A stretch of DNA of 64,000 nt from Calonectria ilicicola (Eukaryota; Ascomycota; Sordariomycetes; Hypocreales; Nectriaceae): positions 2,914,001-2,978,000 of the forward strand of contig CP085835.1 of the NCBI GenBank assembly GCA_020809705.1. The letters run 5' to 3'. Positions 44,667 to 56,200 of this stretch are shown here, piece after piece. The notes below the pieces were generated by a model. The model did no database searches and was not told the DNA's origin. It was given only the letters and a program-made list of their open reading frames with translations. Each line of letters begins with the position of its first letter. Position 1 is the stretch's first letter. The position numbers were made by a program, and so were the translations under genes.

Positions 44667-46178
44667 ATGACAGAGTCTGTAAATTACAAGACCTATTCAT
44701 CTCATATAGGAGACATAAGCGATTATGGGGACACAGATGAAGACTACGAAGACGATGGGGCCTCTTCGCACTCTGATGCTCTTTCAGGCACTCAGCGTGA
44801 CAAACCACCCCCAAAAGCACCCATCCCACCAGTCGGAGCCTGGGGTAACAAAAAGGCCTCAGGGAGCGACAGCAAGGAGAGAACGAGGCCTTTAATTATT
44901 GATCAGGTTTTGGTTAGACACCGTGGGTGTTTTCAAGATCAACACGGTAGCAAATCGAAAGAAGCCATGCCCGCCGAACCAGAGCCGAGTACCACAATGC
45001 CGAGATACCCCTCTGACGATGTACAATATACTACCGGCCCGGAAATGCCACGCATAGAACGATCTATTTATGCTTCGTCCCCACCGGTGCGCACAAGAAA
45101 AAGAAGTATGAGTTGTACCACAGGGCCTACAGTAGCACAAAGTTTAGCTATACCAGAGTTTGGTTCTGCATCTCTTTCTGACGGGTACTATCGTTATGGA
45201 CAAAGTCAAGGCGTTTGCTATGAACGGGATGAGGTTGATTATATACCGTTTAAACCACTTTCTTATACAGAAATAGCACATCGCCCAATGCCGCATTACG
45301 GTTCCAACCCAGTTCGATCATATCATCAGTGGGATGATGCACCTCAGTTATCATCTACTGCTGATCTGAGGGTAGATGTTGGAAAGGTTAACCGAGACGA
45401 CGAAAGAGAAGCTTTTGAGTTTGCAGAAGCGAAGAGAAGCGCGGTCTCAAAGGCTACTGAGGCGACGAGACAGTGTGAGAAAGAGGCTCGTTGGACTCAA
45501 GCAAAATATGACACAAATCTTGAGAAGTTGATAAACGAAACGGTTATCAGCAGCAAGGAAGAAGTCATAAAATTGACGAAAAAAGCGTCTCCGCGGCAAG
45601 CGGTTATGGGGAGAGAGAAGAAACAATCCGAATGGGTATTTGAGGCAGACGGCAACCTAGAAAGACGAAATCGTCCGTTGTCTCAAGGAAGAATTCAATC
45701 AACGATATACGGGAGCAGGCATACAAAAGTACAGCTGCAGCACGAGAACGGTACCTCGAGTCGCCCCATAGCTTCACGTCTGTCCCTAAAGAGGCAAGAC
45801 TTGTTCCAATATGCACCATCCTCATGGACAGAACAGCTTCCTCGAACTCAAAACTCCCCCCCATCGGTCATGGATAGCGGCGAAAGCGAAATAGGCAACC
45901 CAAACAACAATGACTTTTTAGAGCGATCTGATTCCCCAGAACGCCACGCTTCTGAGTCAGAAAGAGATGAACAATCACATAGACGTGATGATTTGGACAG
46001 CGGGGAAGGACTTTGGGGTGGGCACTCAAGCGGTTGTGGTTCTAGAGTCGAAGACCTGGTCCACCAAATTGCCGAGGCCGTTGTCCACCGACTTCAGGAG
46101 GTCTCATGTTGGAATGTGCCAACATGTAAACACATACTGAATGGAAAACAACCCAGTGCATCTAATTGGCAAATGTAA
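44667..46178 (+). CDS. hypothetical, largely disordered protein, 503 aa
   Basis: The frame starts at ATG 44667 (MTESVNYKTYSSHIGDISDY) and runs to TAA at 46178. The composition is low-complexity: an acidic N-terminus (DTDEDYEDDGASS), a Pro/Ser/Tyr-rich middle, one Glu/Lys-rich coiled-coil-like segment (DDEREAFEFAEAKRSAVSKA onward, about residues 250-310) and a short helical C-terminus (VEDLVHQIAEAVVHRLQ). No domain is recognised. A second frame (46157-46413) has a similar Tyr/Arg/Ser/Gly-rich composition and may be a final exon, but the simplest intron joining them would be only 31 nt, so I keep the stop at 46178. It sits between the amyloid-motif NLR and the candidate effector, with no motif of its own. 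Confidence 0.6.
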   Translation: MTESVNYKTYSSHIGDISDYGDTDEDYEDDGASSHSDALSGTQRDKPPPKAPIPPVGAWGNKKASGSDSKERTRPLIIDQVLVRHRGCFQDQHGSKSKEAMPAEPEPSTTMPRYPSDDVQYTTGPEMPRIERSIYASSPPVRTRKRSMSCTTGPTVAQSLAIPEFGSASLSDGYYRYGQSQGVCYERDEVDYIPFKPLSYTEIAHRPMPHYGSNPVRSYHQWDDAPQLSSTADLRVDVGKVNRDDEREAFEFAEAKRSAVSKATEATRQCEKEARWTQAKYDTNLEKLINETVISSKEEVIKLTKKASPRQAVMGREKKQSEWVFEADGNLERRNRPLSQGRIQSTIYGSRHTKVQLQHENGTSSRPIASRLSLKRQDLFQYAPSSWTEQLPRTQNSPPSVMDSGESEIGNPNNNDFLERSDSPERHASESERDEQSHRRDDLDSGEGLWGGHSSGCGSRVEDLVHQIAEAVVHRLQEVSCWNVPTCKHILNGKQPSASNWQM

Positions 46179-47447
46179 CCACCGAACCTCGCTTGATACA
46201 AGTGGTTTATGCGGATCGGATGCCTATGGATATCGACCAGACAAAGGTTTGATGGACAACGACATAGCATATGATGACTCTCTTCCAAATTACTCTCAGT
46301 CCAGATCATATGGACCATTTCTTCGACCATATGGGCCAGAAGCCCAACGTGGCCGGCATATCCGTCGATCCAGAAGCTCCGATCCATTGGAGGGAATGCC
46401 GCAAGATTTTTGACTGAAGGCAGTTGAGTATCCGGACCCTGTTATGATGTTCAGAGATTTGTTGAGTGTCCTCTATTGTAATTGGTTTTTTTTGGGAGAA
46501 AAGTCTCAAGAGGAGAACATTATTCTATTAGATAATACTAGATGATAAGTACGCCTCCGAAGAAAATTTATTGCGTATGAATTAGAATGTATTGTATGTA
46601 TTATTTACAGCTTCAACCCTTGAGACGCTACAGTGAATTCGCATCTAATAATAATTCGTTTCTCAAACTCTTTCGATCACCGCTTGCTATTGAAGAACTG
46701 GAGGTCAAAAGAAAATATTATTTGTCTGATGCCTTTAGGAGTGGGTCGGCTCAAGTATGCTGTAACTGGATCGCTATAGGCTGATGCGATGATATGAATC
46801 GCCTCAATGGGCCGATTTTTCAAGTAAGAATGCCTTTTGCCAAGCCATTACCCACTCATGATATCCTAATAGAGATCTTGGCATTGAAGAAACTTTTTGA
46901 GGCCAGCAAAGGTGAGTTTGAGGCCCAATATCACTTTTGCGTAAAAATTAGCGAGGCAGACATGTAGGCATCTGAGACAGATGGATGTGGAACATACTGA
47001 TTCGATGCCTCGCGGTTCCGTAGAAGCAGGGGGGGAAGTAATAACGCAATTTGAACTGATGTGGAAATCACAGCAGGTTGACATGGGTGCAGAACAAGAT
47101 ACGGTGCAACATGGCGGATGATTACTGGAGCGCTGGTATGCAGTCATCTGAGTGGCGCACTGATATGTACCGCATGACACCGCCACACCAGATTATTGGA
47201 TAGAATATCACCAGCTGGATTTTCAACCCCTCAATTCTCAGCCGCAGTTTTGATTCTGTAGTAGAATCTACATCCTCATGACGCTGCGGACAATGGGCCG
47301 CGATCTGGCTGTGTGATTGCACGAGGCACCTAATCTCTAGGTTTATCTATCAACTGAAGGACAAAAATTCCAATTCCTTCCCCCCAATAATCTTCAAATA
47401 AAGACCGCGAATTTTGATATCTCCGAATACTTCAACCATCATTCACC
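46179..47447. other. intergenic, possible terminal exon of the disordered-protein gene
   Basis: 46157-46413 may be a last exon of the gene to the left (see that entry). The rest is the promoter region of the 172-aa protein. Other frames are not supportable. Confidence 0.4.
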
Positions 47448-47966
47448 ATGGCGAATCCCGTTGATGAGATGAAAAATCAAATTGCCCTTGCACTCAAAGA
47501 GTCAGACGACTATCCATTTATTCGGCGCCCACTAAATAAAGTCATCGAAGCCTTAAAAATCATTGATGAGCAAAACTACTCGCGATTCACCAGTGGCGCA
47601 TCTCGGAATATGGAATCTTGCGGGCGTGAAGTGAATGGGATCTGTAGCAACATCCGTGCCAGTCGAAACCCCGCGAATGACACAGCTTGGGGTAGAAATA
47701 AAGAAGCCCTGGAAAAAGACTTGAACAAATTGATCAAGGCTATCATAAAATGGGCCAACTCTGGACATATAACCGACAAAGTCACTGAAATTGTTAATGA
47801 GCTGCATGAGGAGGCAAGCGACCTATCTGGGACAGGCGATACTTTTACTGCGTATGGTGGCTTTCAAAACAACAACACAGGATATGGGACCCAGTACAAT
47901 AGCAATGCTAACACGGGCAACCAAGCTCTCGGTGCCCCTCTGTACATTGGCAAGACTGACCAGTAA
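47448..47966 (+). CDS. 172-aa candidate effector with C-terminal amyloid-type motif
   Basis: Single exon, ATG in good context (CACCATGG). Residues 1-125 are predicted helical and polar (MANPVDEMKNQIALALKESD; helices around 22-45, 82-105 and 108-125) with no signal peptide and no strongly hydrophobic segment. I do not recognise this domain; it does not read like HeLo, HET, lipase or PNP. A short linker (SGTGDTFTAYGG) leads to FQNNNTGYGTQYNSN (139-153), matching the NLR N-terminal motif and the PNP protein C-terminus. The order, globular domain first and motif last, is that of effectors activated by amyloid templating in fungi. The gene faces the PNP gene tail to tail, with 153 bp between stop codons. 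Function as a cell-death or defence effector is inference. Confidence 0.75.
   Translation: MANPVDEMKNQIALALKESDDYPFIRRPLNKVIEALKIIDEQNYSRFTSGASRNMESCGREVNGICSNIRASRNPANDTAWGRNKEALEKDLNKLIKAIIKWANSGHITDKVTEIVNELHEEASDLSGTGDTFTAYGGFQNNNTGYGTQYNSNANTGNQALGAPLYIGKTDQ
47862..47906 (+). other. amyloid-type signalling motif, effector copy
   Basis: Encodes FQNNNTGYGTQYNSN. The nine-residue unit NNNTGYGTQ is followed by a weaker echo (NANTGNQ). Confidence 0.75.
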
Positions 47967-48119
47967 CTTGGCGTCGTTTTATGTAGGTGGAAGCTTTAGA
48001 ATATTTTTAGGACATAACCTTGCACCAACGAAAAATCAGTGTATGTTAGAAATATTTTAAATTCTTATGTACTTATGAAAGAAGTATTTTTATTTGCCCC
48101 CCGAAAACGGTTATTGTAA

Positions 48120-49223
48120 TCAGTTATTATAATTAACCTGTATTCCACTGCCGGTATTGTTGTTTTGACTTCCGGTACCAAAATTGTGAAATTGATCCCC
48201 GGCCACATAATTTTCGATCCTTAGAGACGAGATAGATTTTAGGCCTTCATTGATGCTCTTCTCGGCCTCTACTTTGGTAGGCGAGATCCGGTTCAAAAGA
48301 TCTCGGGCATATGCTGCAGCAATCATGGCCGCATATCCTTGCCACACCTTGTTCTTGTGCGAATCTGAGTAGTCGCATACCCCACGAATCACTAAACAGG
48401 GGAAATGATTCATCAGGCCAGCTGCCTCCATCTCAAAGCATAGGATACCCCTCTCTGCTACGAGCTTATCTCGTAGGAGTGCGTTCTTCATCACCTGATT
48501 TGCAGAAGCAATGAGGCCGTAATGAATCGCCGGATCATCTTCGTATTCGTCTCGCTCAGCTCGCCATATCAGAAGACTTGGATCCACGGAGCAAACTTCA
48601 TCGCATTGCCCTGTAGTGTTTCGAGGATGAACAATGTCCGATTTGTACAGCCTATCGCTGCTAGATGGTGGGCGCGAATATCTTTTTCGCAGCCGAGGAT
48701 TTTTCTTGAGGACATCTTCTACCATAGAGTTCAAAGGAGAGCCAAGCAACTCATAATTTGCTTTTAGTCCGCTGACGGCAGTTCGTAACAACTGTGGTGG
48801 CTGGTCCAGGGTGCCAGTCATTTGAAAGGTTTGATCTTGAACCGTTTTGCCAAAGTCGTACTGGAGAACTCCGGAATTCCCGTTGCTTGGGCTGCTGATG
48901 ACTACATCACCTAGACGAATATCCTGCTTTCTGCTTGGAGCACCTCCACCAATGCCAACCATCAGTCCGACTCGAACATTTGGAAAGCTATGCAGCATGT
49001 CCCTTGCGACACTAGCTGCGGCACTTGTGCCGATTTCTCCATCAGGCAGGACAGCAATCACAACGTTGTGCTTGCCAGCTCTGCCCAATGCATAGCTATT
49101 ATTATCATGGGGGCTCACAAATTCAGGGCCATCATGATGCTCATCGAGAAATGATCGCGCTGCGACGAATTCGATCCCAAGGGCACAAATCCAGCCGATG
49201 GTGTATTCTTTGGGATTCGACAT
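48120..49223 (-). CDS. stand-alone PNP_UDP-family protein with C-terminal amyloid-type motif
   Basis: Single exon. I chose the ATG at 49223 ([18 protein letters not shown]), giving 367 aa, because PNP_UDP proteins of this class begin just before YTVGWICAL; the frame is open to an ATG at 49388. The nucleoside phosphorylase/hydrolase-like fold is shown by [38 protein letters not shown] and [17 protein letters not shown]. Residues 337-367 form a Gly/Asn/Gln tail with two units, FHNFGTGSQ and NNNTGSGIQ, ending VNYNN. In fungal NLRs the PNP_UDP domain is normally the N-terminal effector fused to NACHT, as in the gene at 35834-39996; here it is free and carries the motif. Inferred role: effector partner of the amyloid-motif NLR, acting on nucleotides or nucleosides. 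Confidence 0.85.
   Translation of the reverse strand: MSNPKEYTIGWICALGIEFVAARSFLDEHHDGPEFVSPHDNNSYALGRAGKHNVVIAVLPDGEIGTSAAASVARDMLHSFPNVRVGLMVGIGGGAPSRKQDIRLGDVVISSPSNGNSGVLQYDFGKTVQDQTFQMTGTLDQPPQLLRTAVSGLKANYELLGSPLNSMVEDVLKKNPRLRKRYSRPPSSSDRLYKSDIVHPRNTTGQCDEVCSVDPSLLIWRAERDEYEDDPAIHYGLIASANQVMKNALLRDKLVAERGILCFEMEAAGLMNHFPCLVIRGVCDYSDSHKNKVWQGYAAMIAAAYARDLLNRISPTKVEAEKSINEGLKSISSLRIENYVAGDQFHNFGTGSQNNNTGSGIQVNYNN
48123..48188 (-). other. amyloid-type signalling motif, PNP protein copy
   Basis: Last residues of the PNP protein: two consecutive nine-residue units of the form [FN]-x-N-x-G-x-G-x-Q, then VNYNN at the C-terminus. Confidence 0.75.
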
Positions 49224-49933
49224 CTGCCAAAAGGATTGGAGGGCGATGATATCTACATCTGGCACGTTTAAAAAACGAACAAGGAATTTATTAATGAGTT
49301 TGGTTCGATGAGAGACGTAAGAAGATGAGTCAGCTAAGGACCCTTTTAGGTTGGGTACCAGGGCATTGAAATAGCGCAACCCTACCACCGAGGCTCAGGA
49401 ACCAGCGAACCGAATGCTGATAGCAACGGGTGGTGTTAGAAGTATCGGCGTAGATGGCGTCAATAAAATATGAGCCCAGGCTTCTCGTGTTGCCCTATCG
49501 CTATTATTATGCCAAATCAGCTTGTGACACGTGGATATACATATGTACATACATAGCCCTGACCCCGCGCAGATAATTAATTGCTCATAAGTACCATGTA
49601 CTGTCTAGAGCTGGTTATGATTGGAATGATTTTGAACGATTGCCTGAGTGTTTTCAAGATATAACAAAGTAAAAAAAAACCAGGCAACATCTGATTTAAG
49701 GCAAATTTGGAAAATGCGCTCATAGAATAGCGTCCTGTTGTACCTGTGCTTTCGCATACACTCTGTAGCCTTAAAGGGAAATTCGTTGATTTTGAATGCG
49801 CTGGGTAGCCCAGGTTGAATCAAATTTTCCAATGTAGCAGTTTCCCATTGCAAGAAAGAACCCTTTTCTCATCGTGGGACAAGGTATCGAGCTCTGGTTT
49901 ACATCTGGGTTTTTTCCCTGTCTACTTCCACCA
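49224..49933. other. intergenic, no gene seen
   Basis: 5' side of the PNP gene and 3' flank of the P450. The upstream in-frame extension of the PNP reading frame (49224-49388) is probably 5' leader. Confidence 0.45.
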
Positions 49934-51760
49934 TCACTGAAAATCCCAGCGGACACCCTCCCAACCCTTTCGCCTCAAAATCCTCCCACCCAAACCAGCG
50001 CCTTTTTTGTCCGGCTTGGCTGTGCCGCTTGACAACAATGGAGGACACATTTTCATCTCTGAAAATTCCATTCCGACCGGCTCAATATCAAACCCAAGCA
50101 CCAGCATGCAAGCAAACGAGATAATTTCAACAAACGCAAAATTTCTTCCTGGGCACAGATGACGACCACCACCAAAAGGAATGAAAGCAGTTTTTCTCTT
50201 TCGGTCATCCTCACTTGTTTGTGACGATTTATCTTGACTAGAAGTTGGTGGCGTCGAGAGGAATCGATCCGGTACAAATTCCGATGCCTTGTCTCCCCAT
50301 ATGGGTTGGCTGCTGTGAGGAACGCCAACAGGGAGCTGGAGATCTGTTCCTTTTTTGAGGAGATATGATTGACCGTCCGTTCCGTTGACAACGAAATCTG
50401 ATAAGGCACGTCTCATGCTTATCGAGTGATTTTTAAGGCGCATAGTTTCCCGGTAGCAGCTGACCAAAAGAGGGAACTTCTCATCAAAGTCTGCGACGTT
50501 CATTTTCACACTGAGTTGCTGGCTGTCATTCTCCGTGATAACTACTGCTCCCTCAATCTCGGCACGGACTCGAACCACTAGATCAGGTCTTGAAAATATA
50601 TATAGAATGAGCCAGTAAAGAGTTGGAACGGCATTGGTTGTTGCTGCAATGGGCAGCATAACTTCCATTTTGGCGATCTCTTTCGGAGTAAAGTTATTCT
50701 TGCGTAGAACGCGAGCTCTGTTAATGGTGAGCTGTGCTGCGGTAGGGTCATTGATGTCATGTTCAGCTGCATAATACTCTTTCAAGGCAGCTTGAGCCGT
50801 TGCACGAGCTTTATATGCCTTGGGCAAAGTAATTGAGGGAAACAAGGACAGGAGGAAATAAGGGAGAGACTCGTCAAATGTCCTGTTTCAAGTTATGGGG
50901 TTAGAATCTCAATATTCTATCGCGCGTGTATTGCATACCATATAAGATCAATCAGAGAAGTGTCTTGATGGAAAGGATCATTATCTCCATAAAGAGACCG
51001 AGTAGTGCCAAGGCTCATAACATGGCGAATCCACAAGTAGAGGTTCTCAACCTCAATTCCTTGTTTAAGGACCGATTCCTTGCCTAAATTGTCAAGACTT
51101 GGGTTATACGTTGCTGTTCCAATAGCATTTAGTTTGGAAGAAATCTCATGCAAGTATCGAAAGTTCATTCTGTGGAGCACATCAGTCTGAAAGCTTGCAT
51201 GTACGCCATCTGTGAAATCTGCAACCAAGCCAGGGATGGTAGTAATCTTTTCGAACGCTTCCGCGCTGAGATTAAACGTTTTCTGAGCAAATTCCGTCGC
51301 GAAGGGCTCGAAAGAGGCGATTTTGTTCTTTAGGATGGCTTGGATAAGATTAGGATCGTAGACGACATACATTTTCCCATTCAACATGGGAAGCGTCGCG
51401 ATTGGGTAGGAGGGGTTAGCATCGCTGCACGAATTATAAGCATCTGAAGGGATATAGGATTGACGGATGGTGGTAATCCACATACTGAATGATCTGGTGA
51501 TAGTTGGCTTGGTGACGAATAATGCCAATGATATGGCCAATGAAAGGAATGGTTGGCTTGAGAAGGGGAGGCTCCTTTGGGTCTATTTGCGGGGTCAGAA
51601 ACCGGTTAAGCAGTGGAAAAACGATGCTGCTGGCTAAGATGACGGTCGCAAAAATCAGGATGCTGTTGGATCTGCCAGAGACAAGCTCGGCGACGAAGCC
51701 TTGACTGGTGGCATTTGAGGCGCTATTGGTAACGATATGGTCTGCCATTGTTGATCCCAT
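49934..51760 (-). CDS. cytochrome P450 monooxygenase
   Basis: Exons are 51760-51486, 51424-50939 and 50882-49934 (introns 61 and 56 nt), in frame for 569 aa. An N-terminal membrane anchor (SILIFATVILASSIVFPLL) follows about 30 polar residues, with a Pro-rich hinge (PKEPPLLKPTIPFIGH). The K-helix ExxR is ETMR. The heme-binding loop is FGGGRHLCPGRNFA, with the axial Cys. FGGGRHLCPGR and the DANPSYPIATLP-type N-terminal region recall fungal P450s annotated as CYP7/CYP8-like (sterol or prostacyclin-synthase-like), so a lipophilic substrate is plausible but unproven. No biosynthetic cluster genes lie beside it. ER membrane is expected. Confidence 0.9.
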
Positions 51761-53115
51761 TCGTGCAGAGAGGTTGCGACGGAAGAGTGTCTCATCCTCA
51801 AGAACGAGGGGCAGCCGATTTTACCACCTCAAGCCATTTCGTGCTACTGTGACGCTTGAAAACATTCATACCAGCGCCACCCAATCAGAGACACGATATT
51901 TGACGTCGAGATCGCACTAACGCTCTAGATTGGGATTAGGACGCGTTGAACTTAGCGAGCTGACGTGAGATGCTCTCAAGCTGGTTGCATGCTCCGCCCT
52001 GAAAAAAAAGTATGTTGATAGCGACGGCTATATTCGCTCATTTATAGATCGAGGCTTAGGCACGATTCTAACCGTACCAACCTGATCAACTCCATCAACT
52101 ACCTTGAACCAAAATGGGAGATTTAACAGATGGCTTCCACCCAGGTGCTATGTCAGCTGCCGTCCAACTTTGAAAATTCGAAATTTTTAACAATGGACAA
52201 CCACCCCGTCGTGATGCATACTTTGCCTTGCAGTTGACACTGGAAAATGAGGCATCCAAAGCTTCCCCATGGTCAAGCTGTCATTGGTAGTAACGACTGG
52301 GGTGACTGGAGTGTACATCGCGGGGCAGATGGTCTGGCCGTATCGAGATGTAACCTAAACCTTGGCTCAATTATACTTGTGTCCCATTTAGTTAGACAGG
52401 GATAGATATCCCTCATCCGATAGTTCTTGGAGCATCGCTAGAGCATTCGAATTTTCCCCTTCATTTACGCACATCATGGGACAATTGGACGATTGCAGGC
52501 ACATGGCCCTGGCAACCGTACTTGCCTAGCATGGCTATGGGAGTCACTAAAACATTCATACCAGTCACCCACTCGCATGCCGGTGGTCGATAAATATTCA
52601 GCAAGTCGGTTGTGCTGGTGCATGGCCTACGAATGAATCGAGCCCATGCCGTAAATGCACCTTTCCTTTTTCGGAAATCACTAAATCCTCTACAGCATTG
52701 CCAGCAATGTGACAGGTACTTAATTGATGGACTTTCTACACTTGATCAGCTTAAGGAGAGCCTAGTTTGGGTTGCTAAACTGGCATCTTGAGAACCTTTA
52801 TGCCCATTAGGTGGACTTCTTATCATAGATAACAGCATGTCACCTGAACAATAAACCTTGCTATCCAAGACTGCTCTCTCTCATTACAATAATAACAGTG
52901 TTATATGCCTTGATTTAAATACCGAAAATCGATTCAAAATATTCACTGACTCGAAGGTATGTATGACCCGAATGAAAAAAAAAAAACTCGCCAAGACTCG
53001 GCGAGGGATTCAGAGTGGATCTTGCCGCAGAACTCTAGGGTAACATCTAACAATCTTATTTTCAACGATAACACTAGCAGACCAACTTTGGAGTCGTAGG
53101 GAAGCACGGGAATAG
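51761..53115. other. intergenic between P450 and retrotransposon
   Basis: P450 promoter region. No gene is visible up to the target-site duplication of the LTR element. Confidence 0.45.
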
Positions 53116-53120
53116 GATGC

Positions 53121-53295
53121 TGTGGAGACTAGTTGTGGCTGGCCTCGATGGCCTCACGGCCTCAATGCGTTGTCGCAGCCCCACAGCCAATTGGGGCTAG
53201 ACCTAGCTATAAAACACATAGTTGACTGCTCTTTATTTCATAAGAATTAAGGCTCTTTCAATCTCTCGTTATGACCCAATAACCAAAGTGTGATA
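53121..53295 (+). repeat. 5' LTR of the copia-like element
   Basis: 175 bp, starts TGTGGAGACTAG and ends GTGTGATA. It differs from the 3' LTR at seven positions, all transitions. Confidence 0.9.
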
Positions 53296-56200
53296 GTTAT
53301 AAGCCCAGGTAGCTATATAAGCTAGCAACTTCCACTATCACATCTTATATTCAGTTAAATAGACCAGATAATGCTCCTTTTCACTATTTCCTAGCACCAG
53401 ATATAATAGTTATTGCTATTATATGCTTAAAATGATTGTTAATGTTGGTATTACGAGCGCCCAAAGACTTCCAATTACTATTAAACTCCACTTATTAGAG
53501 TAATAGATTGAATGGATCTTTGTGTTAAGAGGTTATATATAAAGCCTAAGGTTTTAGAAATGTATTAACCTTAATAAAGAAAATATAATAGATAATTCGA
53601 ATACTACTCCTAATCTAATATCCTTTAATAAAATAAAGAAAAAGATAAAAAATAAATAAAAGGAAAAGGGATAAACAGATGCACTATAAGATACAGATAT
53701 TATTATAAGGCTAGAAATAAAGCTTAAAATAGCTAACTTTAAGCTTATTACCTTTAAAAAAGAGCTTAAGAGAAGTTAGCTCTATATGCTTAAATTATTA
53801 AGATTGTTAAGAAAGCTTATTATTAAGAAATTATTAATAAGATTATTAAATAATATAAAGACTATACTACTTATAAGCTTATTAAAGCTCTTAAGGTAAA
53901 ATTTATATTAGAAGAAAATAATATAGTTAATAAGGTAAGACTACACTATACAAACTACCTAAAAAATATTAATTATACAAATTAAGAACCTAAAGCTTAA
54001 TATATAACTTAAAGTTTAATCTAAGCTTAAAATAATACTTATAATATCTTTAAGATTAAAAGAATATTTACTATTTATAATTTCCTCTAAGTAATTAGTA
54101 CTCAGTTTGCTCCTTCTTGGGTATAAAACTAATTAGACTAACTTATGGAAAAAGAAGTTAAGAAATAAGTAATTAACTTACTTAAGAGCTATAAAAATAT
54201 CTTTCTAAGAGTTATCTTAAGTTAATTAAATTCTAAGTGTATAGGCATTTATATTATACTAGGAGACCTTTTAAAGATGTAATAAATAGCCTTTTTTAAG
54301 AGCCTTAAATGCCTATGCAATAGAAAATTCCACAAATTCATAGCAGCTAAATACATATACCTTTAATATACACTTATAAAAAACTCTAATTTTAAATTTA
54401 ATAAGAAGTTAATAAATAAGGACTATACTTATATATACACATAATTTTAGAAGTCTAAATAGAATAAGCTTTATAAGGAGGTAGTACAAAAAGGTTAAAT
54501 ATCTATTATAATGATTATGAAAAATAATAAATAAAACACTATTCTATCAACTATTATTACTATAGTTCTTAACTCAACACTATTATATATAGTGTAGAAA
54601 GCTATATTAGTATTTATAATATTGGAAACGGCTCTTTACCCGCTCCATTAGAGCACATTAGTTGATAACTATGGCACTATTCATTTAGTCAACTTAAAGG
54701 AATAGCTTATAAAAGGATCTTTTATACCAGAAAAAGAAGGCTATATAAAAGCAAGCTTAAGCCAATTTCCAATTATAGAAAAAAACAAATATATACTAAA
54801 GAACCTATTCAAAAACTTAATCGGTGCTTATATAATTAACTTAGAGCTTAATAATATTATTATAGTAGAAAGATTTCACACTAATATTATATTAAAAGCT
54901 TATTTAAAGAAGGTTGGAGTCTGGTATTATAGCTTTGATTGCTCTTTATATTTTAGAAGTCTAAAGTAAAGTATCTTTTTAATTAAATATAAATATATAT
55001 ATAATATAATAGTTCTTTAATACAAGCTAATTTCTATTTACCTATTAAACCAACCAATACTTAGTAATATAATTCCAATCAATAATACAAGCATTTAGCT
55101 AATCATTACCATATTAGAAAATAAAAGGCAAAGCTCCACTTATTAATTTAGACCTTCAAGGGACCCTCCAAAGCCAAGGGAGGATACTAAAGAGCTATAG
55201 TATAAACAAGCAAGGCACCTTAGAGCTGTAGTATTAAGGGAGCTAGTAAGAAAAGGTCGTAATATACAAATCAAAGAAATTATAAAAATAGACTATAAGA
55301 TCTATGCTTGAATATATATAAAATAGGTTATATTATATAAGTAATTAGACTACTGTTCACCAAGGCCATTTTAGCATATTCACTAGGACTTATAAGACTA
55401 CCCTAAAGAATATAATAGCTCCAACTAGCTCCTAGTTATAAAAGATAAATATAGCAGTATATTTTATACATAATCTATTGCCAATAAGCAAAAAACTACT
55501 ATATTTAATAAATTATTTTAATTTAAGAGCTAGATTAAAAGGCAATTTGGCCTCTTAATATATATTATTAGGCATAATAATAAGGTTGCTGCCATTACAA
55601 TTAAAGGTTTAATTAAATATTAAAAATAAATGCATAAACAAGGTATAGATTTAGAGCTCTCTCTACTAAAGACTTATAAATCAAATAATATTATTAAATG
55701 CATAAATCAAGAAATAATAAATAAGTCTAATATAATACTTAATAAAGTAAAGCTTCTAATAAAGCTATAGCTAAAGAGCACTAGAACAATTGTACATTTA
55801 CTTAATATATTACCTTTAAAAACAAGGAATTAGATATCCCCACTTAAGAAGTTAGATATATAGTTCAGGCACTATACTCCTTTATTAATAAGAGAGCTTA
55901 CGGTTAACTTAAAGCTTAATTGGAATAATATATATATATATAGTTGCTATATCTATCCTTTAGTTAGAGGCAGGGCATTGGGCTAATAAAAGAGAGATAT
56001 AAAAGTCAGCTTTAGAGGCTATATAGGGTATTTGGTAGGATATATAGCTTATAATATATATTATATATAAATACCTTAATTTATAAAGATTATTATAATT
56101 TAAAATATATAATTTAATAAGTATATCAATTACAAACCGAATGAGCTAAGCTTAGCCAAGTATACAATCATCTAACTTAAAAATTAAACTCTCTAAATCA

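Noticed and set aside
46157..46413. Possible last exon of the disordered-protein gene
   Set aside because: The best-matching intron would be only 31 nt, and the 49-nt alternative uses a weak GTTGGA donor, so it was not added to the gene.
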